A stretch of 64,000 bases of DNA. Source: Pardosa pseudoannulata (taxonomy: Eukaryota > Arthropoda > Arachnida > Araneae > Lycosidae). The stretch covers positions 15,537,287 to 15,601,286 of the forward strand of contig CM063504.1 in NCBI GenBank assembly GCA_032207245.1, in the 5' to 3' direction. The translations under genes were made by a program, and so were the position numbers. The notes under the pieces were generated by a model. It worked only from the letters and a program-made list of their open reading frames with translations, was not told where the DNA came from and searched no databases. This document shows, one piece after another, positions 47,690 to 58,046 of this stretch (its first letter is position 1; each line of letters begins with the position of its first letter).

Positions 47690-47868
47690 ATTTTTCGAGC
47701 ACAAAGGTCAACTCTTTTGCTACACAAGGACTAAAGTGACAGGGACCTACTGTTTAAGGACGAATTGGCACGGCTACAAACATCCTTAACCGCAGTGGGA
47801 TTCAAACCCTCGAACTCCACTACCAAACAGCAATGCCTTACCTTTAATTCGGACATCGTTCTTCAGCT
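47690..47868 (-). mobile_element. SINE-1 copy, diverged
   Basis: ACGGCTACAAACATCC, GTGGGATTCAAACCCTCGAA and the head GATGTCCGAATTAAAGG (reversed) follow the family order. Confidence 0.85.
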
Positions 47869-48105
47869 GTTAAAGAAAGATGTTAAAGAAAGATGTTTAA
47901 AAAAAGAAGAAAGGATAAGGCATAACTCCTTTTTTACTTTCCTAGTTATTAACCCTTATTTTCCTTAACGTGCAGAGGAAGAAATAATATTCAAAGTTGT
48001 ATACATTTCAGTTTTTTTTTTATTCTGAGGAATCCATATCAATTAGTACGTAACATATTCATCAATATATATTCAGCAGAAATGATTAAGGCATTATTGG
48101 ATTAA

Positions 48106-48357
48106 CCCCTTAACGCGTATTCTCGAGTTAATTCGAGGGCGCTAAACTGGCCAAACTGTGCTCACTCGAGATAATTCGAGCGGCGTTGTATTTTATGTTG
48201 CTATAATGATATGGGATTATAAGCTATTACACTTACTTATTCAAGTATAAATTATATATATTTTTTTCTAAATTCATCGTTCTAAATTGTGTTTGTTACA
48301 TTTAAATAAATTGATTTTATGTAGTCGGCCTTTAAAAAAAAACTGTGTGTTAAGGGG
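48106..48357. mobile_element. piggyBac-type MITE, family B, short copy
   Basis: TTAA flanks it (48102-48105 and 48358-48361). Ends CCCCTTAACGCG and, reversed, CCCCTTAACACACAG. Subterminal palindromes CTCGAGTTAATTCGAG and CTCGAGATAATTCGAG lie near the left end. Compared with 16740-17172 it lacks the part with the transposase start. Confidence 0.9.
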
Positions 48358-48454
48358 TTAAATTGAAATTTTTTTCTAGTAATGTTATGTTAAAATATTT
48401 TTGGGAGTGAGATTAATTTATAAAAAGGTATTCATTTAGCTTACCTAAAATAAA

Positions 48455-48582
48455 TTTGATTTTAAAGACCAGCTTTATGGTGGGAAGTATATTTAGTAAT
48501 AGATGGGAAAACAGCTTTCCACTGACACTTAAAAAATTAATGAAATAGGAGGGAAGTATACTTTCCACGGCCATTAAAAGTG
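48455..48582. mobile_element. piggyBac family D relic, right half
   Basis: GGGAAGTATACTTTCCACGG, then TTAA at 48583-48586, mirrors the right end of 23207-23440. A second palindrome, GGGAAAACAGCTTTCC, is nearby. The left end is not defined. Confidence 0.5.
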
Positions 48583-48599
48583 TTAATAAATTATTTTAA

Positions 48600-48860
48600 T
48601 TTGGACTCGTCTAGTATATATCAGAGTGCAAATATAATATGCTCCAGTAGTATTTGTCAGGTTTACTGAACCTGGTAAAAACAGTGTGTACATTAAAATA
48701 CACAACTGGTTGTTAATATATTTTTCAATATGTAGTGAAATTACGTACAATGTTGCTGCTTCGTTTTTACGAGGTATTTATGCATGCAGGCATACAAAAC
48801 TGTGGTTTTGAATATATTTCTGTTTCTCCTGCCAATTACACAAACAGACCACGATTTGAG
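48600..48860 (-). repeat. Single diverged unit of the 38.8-kb array, inverted
   Basis: Reversed, TTTTTACCAGGTTCAGTAAA, CCTGACAAATACTACTGGAG and ATATATTTTTCAATAT-like words follow the order of the array units. It keeps the ACCAGG...CCTG hairpin. Confidence 0.7.
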
Positions 48861-49732
48861 CCAATCCATGGTATATTCTAAGTAAAAAAAAATATTTTCT
48901 GAATATCCTACAAAAATTCTGAGAAAGTATACATTACTAATTTAAAATAAAAACTATATTAAGGTTAATTTCTGGATGTCAAAACTAGAGCTGAATGATA
49001 TCTAAATTTTAATATTGTAATTTATCGTTTACCAAATATCAATATATTAATAGGTTCTAATATATATCACTTTATTATAGAGTTGTAAATATAAGTGTGT
49101 TCTGTATAAAATAATACAAACACACATATATCAATGTATGTGTTGGTTATCTAGGAAGCAAAAACTCAATTTTTTAATCTGAATACATAAATTTAAATTT
49201 TAACATATTGCTTTAAAAAAGAAAATAATTTAACATATCATTACTGTTCTTTGGTAGAAAAAAGATTTGTGAAGGTGTCAAAAAAGAAAAATGTGTGAGA
49301 AAAGATATAAAACTTTCTAATTATCTTCAAAATTCATTTATATATTTTTATTTGAAGTGGAAGATGGTTTTAATTTTTTTTTTTTTTTTAATTTTCACAA
49401 ACAAATTTTTCAGAAAATTCTTTTCGGTGGATTGTTTTTTATAATTTTCGGAACAGACACACACAAATTTACGGAAAATTCGGAAATTTTCGGATTAGAT
49501 TCACCCCTGAGCCTCTCGTATTAAGGCAAAGGGGTGTGTCTTTCATGTTAATGATCACCACTAGGGTCCTAGTGGTTTAGAATCTAGAACCAAGAGAAGG
49601 ACAAAAAAGAAGACCCATAGACTTGGGATGCCAACCCTAGATGTATTGTTTGATATCTTGTAGGACATTTAACCACAAACATATTTTACGTTTCCCAGTC
49701 ACCTTTAACGAACATGGCGGATCTTATGTAGC
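48861..49732. other. AT-rich DNA, nothing recognised
   Basis: A T run is at about 49374-49389. The part 49500-49732 is less AT-rich and may belong to the repeat that follows. Confidence 0.45.
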
Positions 49733-50090
49733 CTCAACACTATGGCCAATTGTTCACCACTTCCTGATGGTGACCTCGACGATTCACGGAACGATGTAGT
49801 TCGATGATTCACGGGTTGCATCCACATGATGGGTCACTAAATGAGCAGAGTGCTTAGATTCGTCCGTAGGGTCTGCAGCACACTTTAGTTGCGAATCTGG
49901 TTGTCTTTGATCTTAGGAGAAAAACCGCCTCCGAAACCATCGCCCTCCAAGGCTATTTTATCGTCTGCCACCATCGACCACGTTAAACCATACCCCGTCC
50001 AGACGGTGATAATGGCTTGCAGTGGACCATAGTGTGGAGGGGCCTTGAGGCCGGCTAGAACTCCAAACCCGCAGCCATCCTCTTGCAAAT
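49733..50090 (-). repeat. Dispersed repeat R1, copy B, with coding-like minus strand
   Basis: Partner of 47-358. On the minus strand it reads MQEDGCGFGVLAGLKAPPHY, then LQAIITVWTGYGLTW, DDK and GDGFGGGF, 67 codons in all. This copy is more GC-rich and looks younger. The product is not recognised. Confidence 0.5.
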
Positions 50091-50679
50091 TCGTTATCTT
50101 TGCTGACTAAGCTACCGTAGCTCAGTATATATATGATTTATGTATGTATTTATATAACCAGTGAAATTATTTTCACCTATTACAAGGAATTACTAGCCCA
50201 TTATATTTAGTTTTACCAAGCTTTCTGAACAAAAAAAAATCATGTTTAAGTTGCAAACTGTCACGCCACTAGAAACAGGAATTCAGTGCGGTGGAATTTT
50301 ACGTTTATTGAGGATCCAAAAGCATTGGCTAACCGGCTGTCATTACAGTGCAACAGCTTCCCTAGAATACATTAAGTATAATACAATAATTTTTCCACGA
50401 TTCAGAACCTAGATCGAGTGAATCACTCAATTTTGTTCCCATGATACTGAAGATTTTTCCGCAATTTTTGGGAGGCAGGAGTTAACTTTGATCATTTGCC
50501 AAGTGCATAATTGATGGTTGTAAATACTTTTAGGTTATTCGGGTATTTTATAAATAAAATTAATTATTATTCTGAATTTTACTGAGTAATAAAGACATAA
50601 AATATTACTAGTATCATTTACATTACTTGTATCATTTTTCCCGAAATCAGTTTTTTACTACTTCAAATACATTTCAAAT
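50091..50679. other. Intron-like DNA, nothing recognised
   Basis: No element ends or exons seen. Confidence 0.45.
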
Positions 50680-50828
50680 GGACAGGGTGCTACTTTTCGA
50701 TACCGGGTTCGAATCCCACGGCGTGGATCTCCGTTCGTAGTCGGCATTGAGCAGTAGGTCCCGCTCTCATTAATTTTCGTGTAGTAAAACAGTACACCGT
50801 AGCGCTTCATACAAATCCCAATGTAAAT
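50680..50828 (+). mobile_element. SINE-1 copy, head partly lost
   Basis: GACAGGGTGCTAC, B box GGGTTCGAATCCCACG, GTAGTCGGCATTGAGCAGTA and GTACACCGTAGCGCTTC follow the family order. Confidence 0.85.
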
Positions 50829-50959
50829 GAATTCTATTATATGTATTTTCAAAAACTGTTGTTTTATTTTGCAAATAAAACACTAAAATATATCTGTCTA
50901 CCTAAACATTTATGAAAATAATATTTGCCTTTGCGCTGCTATTATCAAGAAATCGCATT

Positions 50960-51720
50960 TCAATCGGACATAATCATAATTTTAGTTTTTCAAATAATTA
51001 AACTTGGTTATTCTGTAATAATAAGTAATGTTATTATCTATTTGCAGTGAGTAATAAATTAAAAGAAAAGAAGATCCGGATTTTCAAAGAAAAATAAATA
51101 AAACAGAAAGGAATTTGATTCCAAACCAAAGATAAAATGTCTTTCAAAGCTGTTAAACAGAGATGAAGAAAAAAAGTTCTAAACACCCGTTAAGACCTAT
51201 AAGAGCCTCCATTCAAGATAACGTGTGATTTTCTTTTACCATAACATTAAACATTATTTCAACTTTTGCTTGGCCACATCAGAATTACCTGTGGAGCAAA
51301 ACACCAATATTCCTCGCTTAATAAAAACCCTAAAGAGGAAAATAAACATTTTTCCGGCGCCTAAGCTTTGTGCCTTTGTGTTTTAACCTGTATTTAATTT
51401 AAAATGGCTAGGATAAGACTTTAAGCTTTTCGTAGCTCGCTTTCCCGATAATTTCTACTCCACCAACAATTAACAACTACAAATTCCTTGCCTGCTTTGA
51501 TCGTGGAGGAGATTTTTAAAAATTAGAAGAGTTGGAGAAAGTTTTGTACTTCGACCGAGGTAGTTTATTACTGCCAGACAAAGAGAAGAATAAGGGAGTG
51601 AAATGTAGTATTAAAAAGGATAAATGGTTTAACCACTAAAAAAGAAATAAGGTATTGTTTGGACACATTTTAAAGCTACGTAATTAATCACAATTAATTT
51701 CAGAACCCTTTTTTTCCAAT
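50960..51720. repeat. Diverged direct duplication, partner at 53015-53730
   Basis: AAACACCAATA, GAAAATAAACATTTT, TAAGACTTTAAG, ATAATTTCTACT, CAACAATTAACAACT, GTTTATTACTGCCAGACAA and AAAAAGGATAAATG occur in the same order in both. Neither copy keeps an open frame. Confidence 0.85.
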
Positions 51721-51917
51721 TTGAGGTTATTATTACTGTTAAATTTTAGTAGGAGTTTGCTTTAAGTATTTTTAAGAGAAATCATAAGCATTTTCATTTT
51801 ATAACGAATTAGCTTTACACAAATTATTTTTAATTGGAAATATTTTATTTTTTATTTTTACAAATGCTGGACATTAACGATAAGCTGTATAGCACAGTAC
51901 AGGTACATATTGAATTA

Positions 51918-52383
51918 CAGTATAAACTAGATTATCCGAAGTAATTGGAACTGAACCAACTTCGGATAATCGAAATTTTGGATAATCGAGAATTCATCAA
52001 TAATCATTTAGTTTAATATGTAGTATCGTCATTGGTAGAATAACATTCCATTCTTCTAGGACTCGGCTGTATGACCTTCCAAATTTCGAAATGGGGTGTG
52101 TTTTTGTTTAGAACAGGGATGTTTGAAAGTGAGGAAGAGTACACTCATACCGAGAAATGAGCTTGAGAGAAGGAATTCTAAAAAAGGTAATTCCAAAATA
52201 TTAATCTACATTTGAAGTTTGGAACAAATTGAAAACAAAAGGAATGTGGGGAAAAAAGAAAACTTTGAAAAAGCCTGTTCGTAAAAAAATTTTTTTGGAT
52301 GTCAGTAGAAAGTGAAAAAAAAATAAGTGAAGAAGAAACCGACTTCGGTTAACGGAGAGTTTCGGTTAATCGAGGTTCTACTG
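51918..52383. mobile_element. Tigger/pogo-type MITE
   Basis: TA flanks the element (51916-51917 and 52384-52385). The reversed right end, CAGTAGAACCTCGATTAACC, has the typical Tigger form; the left end is CAGTATAAACTAGATTATCC. GGATAATCGA and CGGTTAACGGAGAGT repeats lie just inside. No transposase frame. Confidence 0.85.
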
Positions 52384-52454
52384 TAATTTCATTCTCTTTC
52401 ATTCACTCTGAGTCAGTGATTCAGCTTTTTCACTGCCCTAAATTCCACAATGGG

Positions 52455-52866
52455 CAGGAATTCATTGTAAGGAAACTTTATTTCTGACTGCCTTGAGCAA
52501 AGCCCTACTATCCAAGATTCTTTAGATATCAATATGATTATTCTCTAGACCTATTCTCAGGAATCCATTGGAAGGAAATTTTATTTCTGACTGCCTTGAG
52601 CAAAGCCCTACAATCCAAGATTCTTTGGATATCATTTTGATTATTCTCTAGACCTATTCTCAGGAATCCATTGGAAGGAAATTTTATTTCTGACTGCCTT
52701 GAGCAAAGCCCTACAATCCAAGATTCTTTGGATATCATTTTGATTATTCTCTAGACCTATTTTCAGGAATCCATTGAAAGGAATTTTTATTTCTGACTGC
52801 CTTGAGCAAAAGCCCTACAATCCAAGATTCTTTGGATATCATTTTGTTTATTCACTAGACCTTGAA
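52455..52866. repeat. Tandem repeat, four units of exactly 103 bp
   Basis: Units start at 52455, 52558, 52661 and 52764 with CAGGAAT(T/C)CATTG. Units 2 and 3 are almost identical, units 1 and 4 slightly diverged. The period is not a multiple of 3, and the open frame across it only reflects the repeat. Confidence 0.95.
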
Positions 52867-53014
52867 GCGCAGTCCTGTAATCTGACCATATGACTGTATT
52901 AAATGAGAATAATATTAGTTTAAATTTTTGGATAAGACACGTAGTATTTGCTTTTAACCATCCTTTAAATTAAACACGTTTCATTTTTATTCTAGATTTC
53001 GTTGTGCAAAAAGA

Positions 53015-53730
53015 TAAATATCATAATCATTTTTAATACTTGTATTATTTCTAGAAAAGTCAAAGTAATTTTATTATTTAATTACATTGAGTAATAATTA
53101 TGTTAATTACAACAAAATGGACTATAAATCAGATTTACAAAAGAAAAGGAATTATACTAGATTATAAAACAAAGATGAAATGACTTTCAGAACTTTTAAA
53201 TTGAGGTAAAGATAAGTTTTAAAAGACACATAAGAACTCAGTTCAAGATAATGCATACGATTTTTTTTATTTTATTATATATTTATTTATTCATTTTTGC
53301 GATAACACCATGCATTAATTAAACCTTTGCGTGACATCGTCATAATTACCTGTGATCTCCAAAACACCAATAATATGCGCCGAATAAAAGAAGAAAATAA
53401 ACATTTTCCATCCGCTAAGATTGTGTAATGTTTTAAAACTATATGTAATTTAAAATGACTAAGATAAGACTTTAAGATTTTCGTAGCATGTTTTTCCAAT
53501 AATTTCTACTTCAACAATTAACAACTCTTATTTACTAGCCTGCTTTGACCGTGAAATGGATTTTAAAAACTTACAAATGTTGGGAAAAGTTTTATAGCTA
53601 GGATACGGCTGTTTATTACTGCCAGACAATAAAATAGGGTAGCAAAATTTAAAAAGGATAAATGATTTAACCATTATAAAGTAAATAAAGTATTGTTTTG
53701 GGACATTTTAAAGTTATTGTAATCTAATTC
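53015..53730. repeat. Diverged direct duplication, partner at 50960-51720
   Basis: See partner. The Tigger MITE and the 103-bp array lie between the two copies. Confidence 0.85.
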
Positions 53731-54407
53731 AAGTTTTTTTAGCCTTTGTATTTATATTAAGGTTTTAAAAAATTGTTAGGAATGAATAGTAAAATAAAGA
53801 ATGAAACTATTTAAGAGAAATCTTTACTATTTTCCTTTTATAACTTTCTATTTAAGCTTTACAAAACTTTAAGTTTTCCCTAACAACCGAGGATTTACAA
53901 GTATATTATCTTTCACTCCAAAGAAATCCAACGGATGGATTTTCGCTAATTTTACTACTGCTCGTTGTGCGCTACTAGAAAGTACATTATACCTGCATGA
54001 GGAAAAAGTTTTACTTGAGGTTAATAAAAGTTTTAGAAATGAATAGTAAAATAAATAAGTATTTATTACGAGGCACCCTAAATCATTTCGTTTACATGCC
54101 ATTTTAGTTTTACACAATATTATGTTTTAACCCAACAGCCGATGATTTACAAGTATATTAAGTAATACAAAAACAGTAAGATATTAGGATTGAAAGTATT
54201 AAAAAAGTGAATATTAACAATTTATGAAAAACACACTTTAAGAAAAGCATTTTTTATTTTTACTTATTCTTTTTTATCTTTATAATTAAGGACGGGGCCT
54301 TAAATTTATTGAACATGTTTTCATCATTTTATCCTAAAAATATTTTCGGCTTACTTATAACTCCCCATAACTTAAGAAGCATACAAGTAAAGGCTCAAAC
54401 ATCGTTC

Positions 54408-54884
54408 TACCGGAGTTCGTGGGTTCGAATCTCACAGTGGCATGGATGTTCGTAGCCGTTCGAAATCGGCTTTCAGCTGTAGGTCCCGGTCTCATTAGCC
54501 CTCGTGTTGCAAGAAAGTAGACCGTAGCACTCCACACCAGATCAAATGACTCAGAAATTTTTCGATATGTAAAGGCATTTGTTGTACCGAATAAATTTTC
54601 ACCATGGTTTAATATTTTACTTGAATGTATGTGACCTTTAGATAATGTTTGTATTTCTAAATTGTTCATTTCTAAACATATAAACAAATAAGTGTTTTCT
54701 ACATTATAGTTACTTCTTCTTGCTATATTTATTCTCTCATTTACATAAATAAAAATGTGCATGATTGTTCGTAACCCAAAATCTCTGAAAATATTGCACC
54801 GATTGGCTTGAAATTTTGGCGTAACGTCATACTAGAATCCGGGTATATGTATATCCGCACTGTTTGTCCACACCAAACCAAACC
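54408..54884 (+). mobile_element. SINE-1 insertion with extra internal segment
   Basis: AAACATCGTTC flanks the insert (54397-54407 and 54885-54895), and unit 2 has the uninterrupted site. It starts inside the SINE head (TACCGGAGTTCGTGGG), keeps the B box and body, and ends in CACACCAAACCAAACC. About 310 bases (54550-54865) between body and tail are not SINE-1. Confidence 0.85.
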
Positions 54885-55275
54885 AAACATCGTTCGACAC
54901 TGGGGATTAGACTTATAATCAAGGAGCCCCAAAACAATCTCAACTATTTGGACTACAAGTATATTATCTTTCACTCCAAAAAAGAAAAAAAAATCAGAGG
55001 GATAGATTTTCGCTAATTTAACCATCGCACGTTGTGCGCTAGTAGATAGTAGATTATACCCGCATGAGAAAAAACGGTTCTTACTTGAGGTTAATTAAAA
55101 TGTTAGAAATGAATAGTAAAATAAATGTTTATAAATAATCCTTACTTATTTCATTTCATAACATACCATTTCAGTTTTATAAAATATTATGTTTTAATCC
55201 AGCTGCTGAAAATTTAAAATTTATTAAGTAATACTAACACAATAAGAGATTAGGATTGAAAATATTAAATAAGAG

Positions 55276-55560
55276 TGTTTGAATCATTTATTAATGTTTT
55301 GTATTTTGTTTTGTTGTTTATCCTCGAACTCAATGTTTTACATTTCGTACTGTTATGTTTTATGCTCAGTGTGCTGTTTTGTTTTGTAGTATAATTTAGT
55401 TGCATATTTGTGGCAACACTTTTTGTAGTTTAGTTTAAGAAGGAGAACTATTTGCGAGTGATGGCCGCACGTTGCTGCAGGCATTATGATTATTAAAATA
55501 AGTTTAAAGACAAATGTTATTGTCTACGTTTTTTGTTTGTGTTATTGGTCCGCGTCGACA
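55276..55560. mobile_element. Solo LTR, 285 bp
   Basis: The element starts TGTTTGAATC and ends GCGTCGACA. AAGAG flanks both sides (55271-55275 and 55561-55565), a 5-bp target duplication typical of LTR retrotransposons, and unit 1 of the surrounding duplication lacks the insert. No internal region remains. Orientation and family are unknown. Confidence 0.85.
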
Positions 55561-56029
55561 AAGAGTGAATATTAACACTTTATGAAAAATACACTTAAAT
55601 TTTTATTTTTACTTATTTTTTTATTTATTTTTGCTTATTGTTTATAATTATGGAAGGGGTCTTAAATTTATTCAACATATTTTTCATGACTTTATCCTAA
55701 AAATATTTTTCACATACTTATAACTCCCCATAGCTTAAGAAGCATACCAGTCAAGACTCAAACATTGTTCACCACTGGGGATAAGACTTATAGTCAAGGA
55801 ACCCCAAAACAACCTCAACTACTTGGACTACAAGGATATTCTCCAAAAATACCAGATATTCGCTAATTTTACCACATAATATTATTTAAATATTTATATC
55901 CAAAGAAGTGTATTGTGCTTTCGATTGTTTATGAATTTTTGATACTGAGTTACTTGAATGAGTAAGAAGTATTTAGCCCTATCAGTACTACTCTGTATTC
56001 CTATGTTCACAGTGCGTCTTCCCGGTCGG

Positions 56030-56205
56030 AATAATGACCGAACGATAGCCGGATGGTAGCGCTATTTGGTAAAAGAGTACGCATGTTCGAATCCCGGTGT
56101 TGGTATGGATGCTCGTAGCCTTTCTGAATCAGCTTTAAGCAGAAGGTTCTAGTATGACTTGATTTTGTGTAGCAAAAATGTAGATTTTAGAGCTCCAAAT
56201 CAATA
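56030..56205 (+). mobile_element. SINE-1 copy
   Basis: Head GATAGCCGGATGGTAGCG, B box TGTTCGAATCCCGG, body AATCAGCTTTAAGCAGAAGG; the tail is diverged. Confidence 0.85.
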
Positions 56206-56234
56206 ATCAATAGTTAAGAGTAATTAACTATGTT

Positions 56235-56506
56235 ACTACTCGGCGCAACAGCTCGTAGAGGGCCAGGGCTTAAGGTGCCAATCTCCGTTTTAGAGATCAA
56301 GGGCTCTGGGGTGCGAAGCATATGTTCCGGTTAGGTGGTCAGCCTTACGTGGAACCCCTAGTGTTTAGTTCACAAGCATGCTTGACCGTCAGTTTGTCTA
56401 CCCACTGAAGAGATGAAAGGGTGAGTCAACCTTGCCCAGTCCGGGGATCGAACCTCGGACCTGTGTCGTGGGAGTGCGAAGCTCTACCCCAACGCCTCTG
56501 GAGATC
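56235..56506 (-). mobile_element. SINE-2 copy, full length
   Basis: The tRNA-like head with B box GAGGTTCGATCCCCGG (reversed) is at the right; GGCGCAACAGCTC is at the left. Target duplications AATTAACTATGTT (56222-56234) and AATTACCTATGTT (56507-56519) differ at one base. This is the cleanest copy in the window. Confidence 0.92.
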
Positions 56507-56519
56507 AATTACCTATGTT

Positions 56520-57341
56520 GGTTAGTTCAAATATTTTCAGATTGCGTATATATTTTTAAACTGTGATTTTTAATTTAAAAAACTCTCCAAATTGAAAACT
56601 GTCCTCCAAAACAAAATGACAGTGAAAAGGGCACACCGGATTTTCAAAATTTACTATCTGTTAATGCAAAAGATGCGTTTATTTTGTTAGTTAAATAATA
56701 CATATAATAGGTATTATTGTAAATGAAGCATCGAAAATAAGCATTCGAAATTAAAAGCTGTAAAAACAAAATGATTTATGTTTCACGTTTTAATATTTTA
56801 ATATATAGATATTTTTCAAGATCACTGACGCGTCAAATAAATTACTAATTTCATATTTACAGCATATTCTTCGCGTTTAACACGTTTTTAAAATTTTAAC
56901 TAATTATTTTTTTAGAAATACTATTCACTTTAGTAATCACAATAGCTTACGGGAACAGTTTTAAAGCTATAATAACAGTAATAATCATATTTATTTATGA
57001 AGCGTTTCAAATGAAATTAAAGATAATATATTTCTGACTATTCAGATTCATGATATTTACATCAGTACATAAAAATGTAAAGACAAACACATCATAATCA
57101 TCATGATCTTTAAATAAATAGTAACTTCAGCTTATTTTTAACTATATCGAGAAAAATAAAATTACATTGATGTGTTTTGATAATTTAAATAAAAGAATAA
57201 ATTTTAAAATATTAATTTTTGAGCTTCGCTACAAACATAGATAATAGCGAATTATAAAATAAATATCAAAATGATAAGACGATTATATACCGCATTAATG
57301 CATTTCACAATAAATAAAACGAAAATAATTCAATTTGGCAG
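56520..57341. other. AT-rich DNA, nothing recognised
   Basis: No element ends or exons seen. Confidence 0.5.
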
Positions 57342-57970
57342 AAATGCTATTTTCATAATTAATTTAATAATCTTATTTTTGCAAAAGCAAGTGAATTATA
57401 AAATAAAATAAATACCAATACCAATAGAAAATATGAATTTTTCTATGAATATTTAATGCACATTAGTAACTATTCGTTTTGTTGATTTAGATTTATTTTG
57501 CTTGAATTATAACGTATTTCTCGTATAAAATAAATAGACTAATGAAAAAGTTTTTTTTTTCGTAGTCTCTTTTAGATATTAATAAGAAGAACAAATATAA
57601 AAAGTGTTTATTTAAATAAAATCATAATATTTGAAACATTCGAAGACAACGGTTTAAACGGCTATTTTCATAATTAATTTAATAATCTTAATTTAGCAAA
57701 AGCAAGTGAATTATAAAATAAAATAAATACAAATACCAATAGAAAATATGAATTTTTATATGAATATTTTATGCACATTAGTAACTATTCGTTTTGTTGA
57801 TTTAGATTTATTTTGTTTGAGTTATAACGTATTTGCCGTATAAAATGAATAGACTAATGAAAACTTGTTCACAGTCGCTCTTAGATATTAATAACAAGAA
57901 CAAATATAAAATATGTTTCTTTAAGTAAAACCATAATATTTGAAACATTCGAAGACAACGGTTTAAAGAA
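57342..57970. repeat. Tandem duplication, period about 315 bp
   Basis: 57342-57656 and 57657-57970 both read GCTATTTTCATAATTAATTT, AAAAGCAAGTGAATTATAAA, TAACTATTCGTTTTGTTGA, and GAAACATTCGAAGACAACGG-like words. The first copy is the more diverged. The second overlaps the 1.41 kb unit. Confidence 0.85.
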
Positions 57971-58011
57971 ATTAATGGAATTAATAATTATAATGTATAA
58001 AATTTACTTAC

Positions 58012-58046
58012 ATCACACCCAGCAAACCAAAGGCGTACAACTCCAT
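58012..58046 (-). CDS. Exon 1 of the minus-strand gene (proximal copy)
   Basis: On the minus strand TTTACAAACATGG gives a good start context (A at -3, G at +4). The 12 codons MELYAFGLLGV(M) are hydrophobic, and GTAAGT follows at 58011-58006. The exon ends with two bases of a codon, the phase exon 2 (35309-35450) needs to stay open; the joined protein then has one membrane segment over about residues 4-23. The upstream DNA is CpG-rich in both duplicated copies. I cannot name the gene. It could be an anchor or a signal peptide. Confidence 0.55.

Larger units (their letters stand above)
53870..55866. repeat. Tandem duplication with two later insertions
   Basis: Unit 1 (53870 to about 54955) and unit 2 (about 54956-55866) share ACAAGTATATTATCTTTCAC, GTTGTGCGCTA, ACTTGAGGTTAAT, ATAACTCCCCATA and GACTTATA(A/G)TCAAGGA. 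Unit 1 has a SINE-bearing insert at 54408-54884, unit 2 an LTR at 55276-55560; each unit is the empty site for the other's insert. Confidence 0.85.

Noticed and set aside
52538..52738. 66-codon frame with an internal repeat
   Set aside because: It only reflects the 103-bp tandem repeat, whose period is not a multiple of three.
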